Positions 13,633-15,123 of a stretch of DNA of 15,123 nt are shown piece after piece; the first letter of the stretch is position 1, and each line of letters starts with the position of its first letter. The notes beneath the pieces are model-generated. The model ran no database searches, was not told where the DNA came from, and worked only from the letters and a program-made list of their open reading frames with translations. Location of the stretch: the NCBI GenBank assembly GCA_044867345.1, contig JBIOUU010000166.1, positions 1 to 15,123 of the forward strand. Direction: 5' to 3'. The translations under genes and the position numbers were made by a program. This DNA comes from AC-69 sp044867345. Its GTDB lineage: Bacteria; Actinomycetota; UBA4738; HRBIN12.

Positions 13633-14898
13633 GTGGCAACCCGGACCGGCCACCACCCCCACCGGCATACGCTCCGGGGGTTCGGGTACTTCCGGCGGCT
13701 GGGACCCGGGTTGGTGACGGGTGCCTCCGACGACGACCCGTCGGGCATCGGCACGTACTCGCAAGCCGGAGCGGCCTTCGGCTTCGGGTTACTCTGGACG
13801 GCCTGGATCACGCTCCCGCTCGCCGCAGCCGTCCAGGAGACCGCCGGCCGGCTGGGCCTGGTGACGGGGCGGGGGCTCGCAGCCCTCATCAAGGAGCGAT
13901 TCCCTCGCTGGGTGCTGTTCGGCGCCGTCACGCTCGTCGCCGTGGCGAACGGGTTCAACATCGGGGCCGATCTCGGGTCGATGGCCGCGTCGGTTCGGCT
14001 GTTGGTCCCGGTCCCACAGCCACTCCTGCTCGTCGCGATGGCCGGCTTGATGGTCGGCCTCGAGATCCTCCTTCCCTACGAACGATACGCGAAGGTGCTC
14101 CGGTGGCTCACACTCTCGCTGGCGGCGTACGTCGGGGTGCTCTTCGTGATCGACGTCAACTGGGGAAGCGTCCTGCGGCAGACCCTGATCCCACGGATCT
14201 CCTGGACCCGTCCGGAGATCGCCATCCTCATCGCCATCCTGGGCACCACGATCTCTCCCTACCTGTTCTTCTGGCAGGCGAGCGAGGAGGTCGAGGAGCG
14301 GCAGCTGGAGAAGAAGCACGCCGTCGATCGCGAGCACCTGTCGCTGATGCGCGCCGACGTGCTGGCCGGGATGGCCTCGGCCGTGCTGGTCATGTTCGCC
14401 ATCATGGTGGCCTCGGCCGCGACCCTGGGCAGGCACGGGGTGACCACCGTCCAGACGGCCCAGCAGGCGGCCGAGGCTCTCAGGCCCGTGGCCGGGAGGC
14501 TGGCCAGCCTGTTGTTCACGCTGGGGATCGTGGGGACCGGCCTGCTTGCCGTCCCGGTGCTGGCCGGTTCGACCGCGTACGCGCTGTCCGAGGCCTTCGG
14601 CTGGCGAGAGGGCCTCGGACGGAAGTTCCGCGGAGCCCGCAAGTTCTACCTGGTGATGGCCGTCGCCATGCTCGTCGGCCTGGCCCTCAACTTCGGCGGC
14701 ATCGACCCGATCCGGGCCCTGTACTTCGCCGCCATCCTGAACGGCGTCGCCGCTCCCCCGCTCATCCTGCTGATGCTGATCCTGTCGAACCACCAACCGA
14801 CGTGCGGCCAATGGACCGGCAAGCGATGGTCGAACGCACTCGTGGGGCTGGCGTTGGTGCTGATGAGCGCCCTGCCCATCGCCTACCTGGTCTCCTAG
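13633..14898 (+). CDS. Nramp-family divalent metal transporter with altered ligand residues
   Basis: An inner-membrane transporter of the LeuT-fold Nramp family, about 11 helices in 421 residues (normal length). Recognisable segments are the helix-1 motif DDDPSGIGTYS (33-43), the QETAGRLGLVTGRGL segment (68-82) like the Nramp GIVTG signature, and the helix-6 motif TTISPYLFFWQASEEVEER (205-223). Canonical Mn/Fe members have DPGN in helix 1 and MPH in helix 6. Here they read DPSG and SPY, so the Asn, Met and His that bind or support soft transition metals are lost while the Asp (D35) is kept. The substrate may be a harder ion such as Mg. The N-terminus is histidine-rich (HHPHRH, 7-12). The GTG start is chosen from the TACCAT -10 spacing; an ATG at 13624 would add three residues. 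Confidence 0.9.
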   Translation: MATRTGHHPHRHTLRGFGYFRRLGPGLVTGASDDDPSGIGTYSQAGAAFGFGLLWTAWITLPLAAAVQETAGRLGLVTGRGLAALIKERFPRWVLFGAVTLVAVANGFNIGADLGSMAASVRLLVPVPQPLLLVAMAGLMVGLEILLPYERYAKVLRWLTLSLAAYVGVLFVIDVNWGSVLRQTLIPRISWTRPEIAILIAILGTTISPYLFFWQASEEVEERQLEKKHAVDREHLSLMRADVLAGMASAVLVMFAIMVASAATLGRHGVTTVQTAQQAAEALRPVAGRLASLLFTLGIVGTGLLAVPVLAGSTAYALSEAFGWREGLGRKFRGARKFYLVMAVAMLVGLALNFGGIDPIRALYFAAILNGVAAPPLILLMLILSNHQPTCGQWTGKRWSNALVGLALVLMSALPIAYLVS

Positions 14899-15123
14899 GC
14901 TGAACGGACTCCGAGATGTGGCGACGCATCCGGATCACCTCGGCCTCATCTTTCCTGCTCCGATGACGGCTGCGGGCGTCCTGCCCTTGGTGTGTTGACC
15001 TCCGTGCGTGCGATCGAAGTTGTAGTAGTCCAGGTAGTACCCCAGATCGGCGCGCAGCGCCGTCCAGGTGGGCACGAGGGAGCGTGCGAAGGACGGGCGC
15101 CAGCACTCCTCCAAGATCGTGCG
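14899..15123 (-). mobile_element. End of an IS481-family insertion sequence, cut by the window edge
   Basis: Inferred from the transposase C-terminus at 14935-15123. The element boundary should lie in the 36 bases between its stop and the transporter stop at 14898. I cannot identify the terminal inverted repeat because the other end is outside the window. Confidence 0.5.
14935..15123 (-). CDS. IS481-family transposase, C-terminal fragment (partial at window edge)
   Basis: The last 62 residues of a DDE (rve-type) transposase. Its sequence follows the IS481/integrase-core ending closely: RTILEECWRPSFAR (1-14), then TALRADLGYYLDYYNFDRTH (21-40), then GRTPAAVI and the end AGKMRPR. WR(P)xFAR followed by LxxYNxDRxHxG and the GxTP motif are typical of the C-terminal part of these enzymes. 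The catalytic residues lie beyond the right edge, so activity cannot be judged. The natural stop (14937 to 14935) is present and the visible frame is intact. It is convergent with the transporter gene. Confidence 0.85.
   Translation of the reverse strand, partial: RTILEECWRPSFARSLVPTWTALRADLGYYLDYYNFDRTHGGQHTKGRTPAAVIGAGKMRPR

Noticed and set aside
13570..13764. N-terminal extension of the S9 peptidase frame
   Set aside because: It overlaps the start of the transporter gene and reads as Pro/Gly/Arg filler. MSDPMPLWERR at 13569 is a normal start with a -10 box.
14985..15005. TTGACC-like sequence as a promoter or insertion-sequence end
   Set aside because: It lies within the transposase coding sequence on the - strand (around GQHT), so it is neither a terminal repeat nor a convincing promoter.
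1..15123. CRISPR arrays, tRNA or rRNA genes, prophage genes, defence or toxin-antitoxin systems
   Set aside because: No regular short repeats, cloverleaf-like sequence or hallmark proteins were seen on either strand by eye; a covariance-model scan was not possible.

Overview
The window is very GC-rich, and its genes are packed tightly on both strands. It reads as a chromosomal segment of an actinomycete-type bacterium (Actinomycetota). The best lineage marker is a small two-helix protein at 8611-8865 that matches the cell-division protein CrgA, which is an actinobacterial family. Several genes also appear to start leaderless, with a TANNNT element 7-9 bases before an ATG or GTG, which is common in that phylum. 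I cannot place it below phylum; a deep-branching soil or sediment lineage is a guess.

Left block (1-3649, + strand): a tightly coupled assimilatory sulfur operon. In order it holds a sirohaem sulfite (or nitrite) reductase cut by the window edge, a 48-residue four-cysteine mini-protein, an APS reductase of the iron-sulfur type, a precorrin-2 dehydrogenase, and uroporphyrinogen-III C-methyltransferase. Most junctions are 4-base ATGA or GTGA overlaps. The enzymes take APS to sulfide, and the last two genes build the sirohaem that the first one needs. The small cysteine protein sits where corynebacteria carry cysX, so it may be the electron carrier or metal accessory of the reductase. A six-helix membrane protein of unknown function follows (3682-4437).

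Middle block (4453-8598): a divergent pair. A long-chain acyl-CoA ligase lies on the - strand and a penicillin-acylase-family Ntn hydrolase on the + strand, with about 78 bases between the starts. Together they could hydrolyse an N-acyl amide and reactivate the released acid. crgA comes next, followed by a 72-base convergent gap holding a perfect 16-base palindrome and DnaA-box-like sequences.

Right block (8938-14898): a - strand pair (thiolase followed by a membrane-anchored zinc-ribbon protein), then divergently a glutamate dehydrogenase. Convergent to that is an S9 prolyl-oligopeptidase-like peptidase, and divergent from the peptidase is an Nramp-family transporter whose canonical metal ligands are replaced. 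The acyl-CoA ligase, thiolase, peptidase and glutamate dehydrogenase fit a heterotrophic lifestyle using fatty acids and peptides.

Right edge (14935-15123): the C-terminal end of an IS481-family transposase on the - strand, only 36 bases from the transporter stop. No tRNA, rRNA or CRISPR array was seen, and no stretch over 300 bases lacks a gene.
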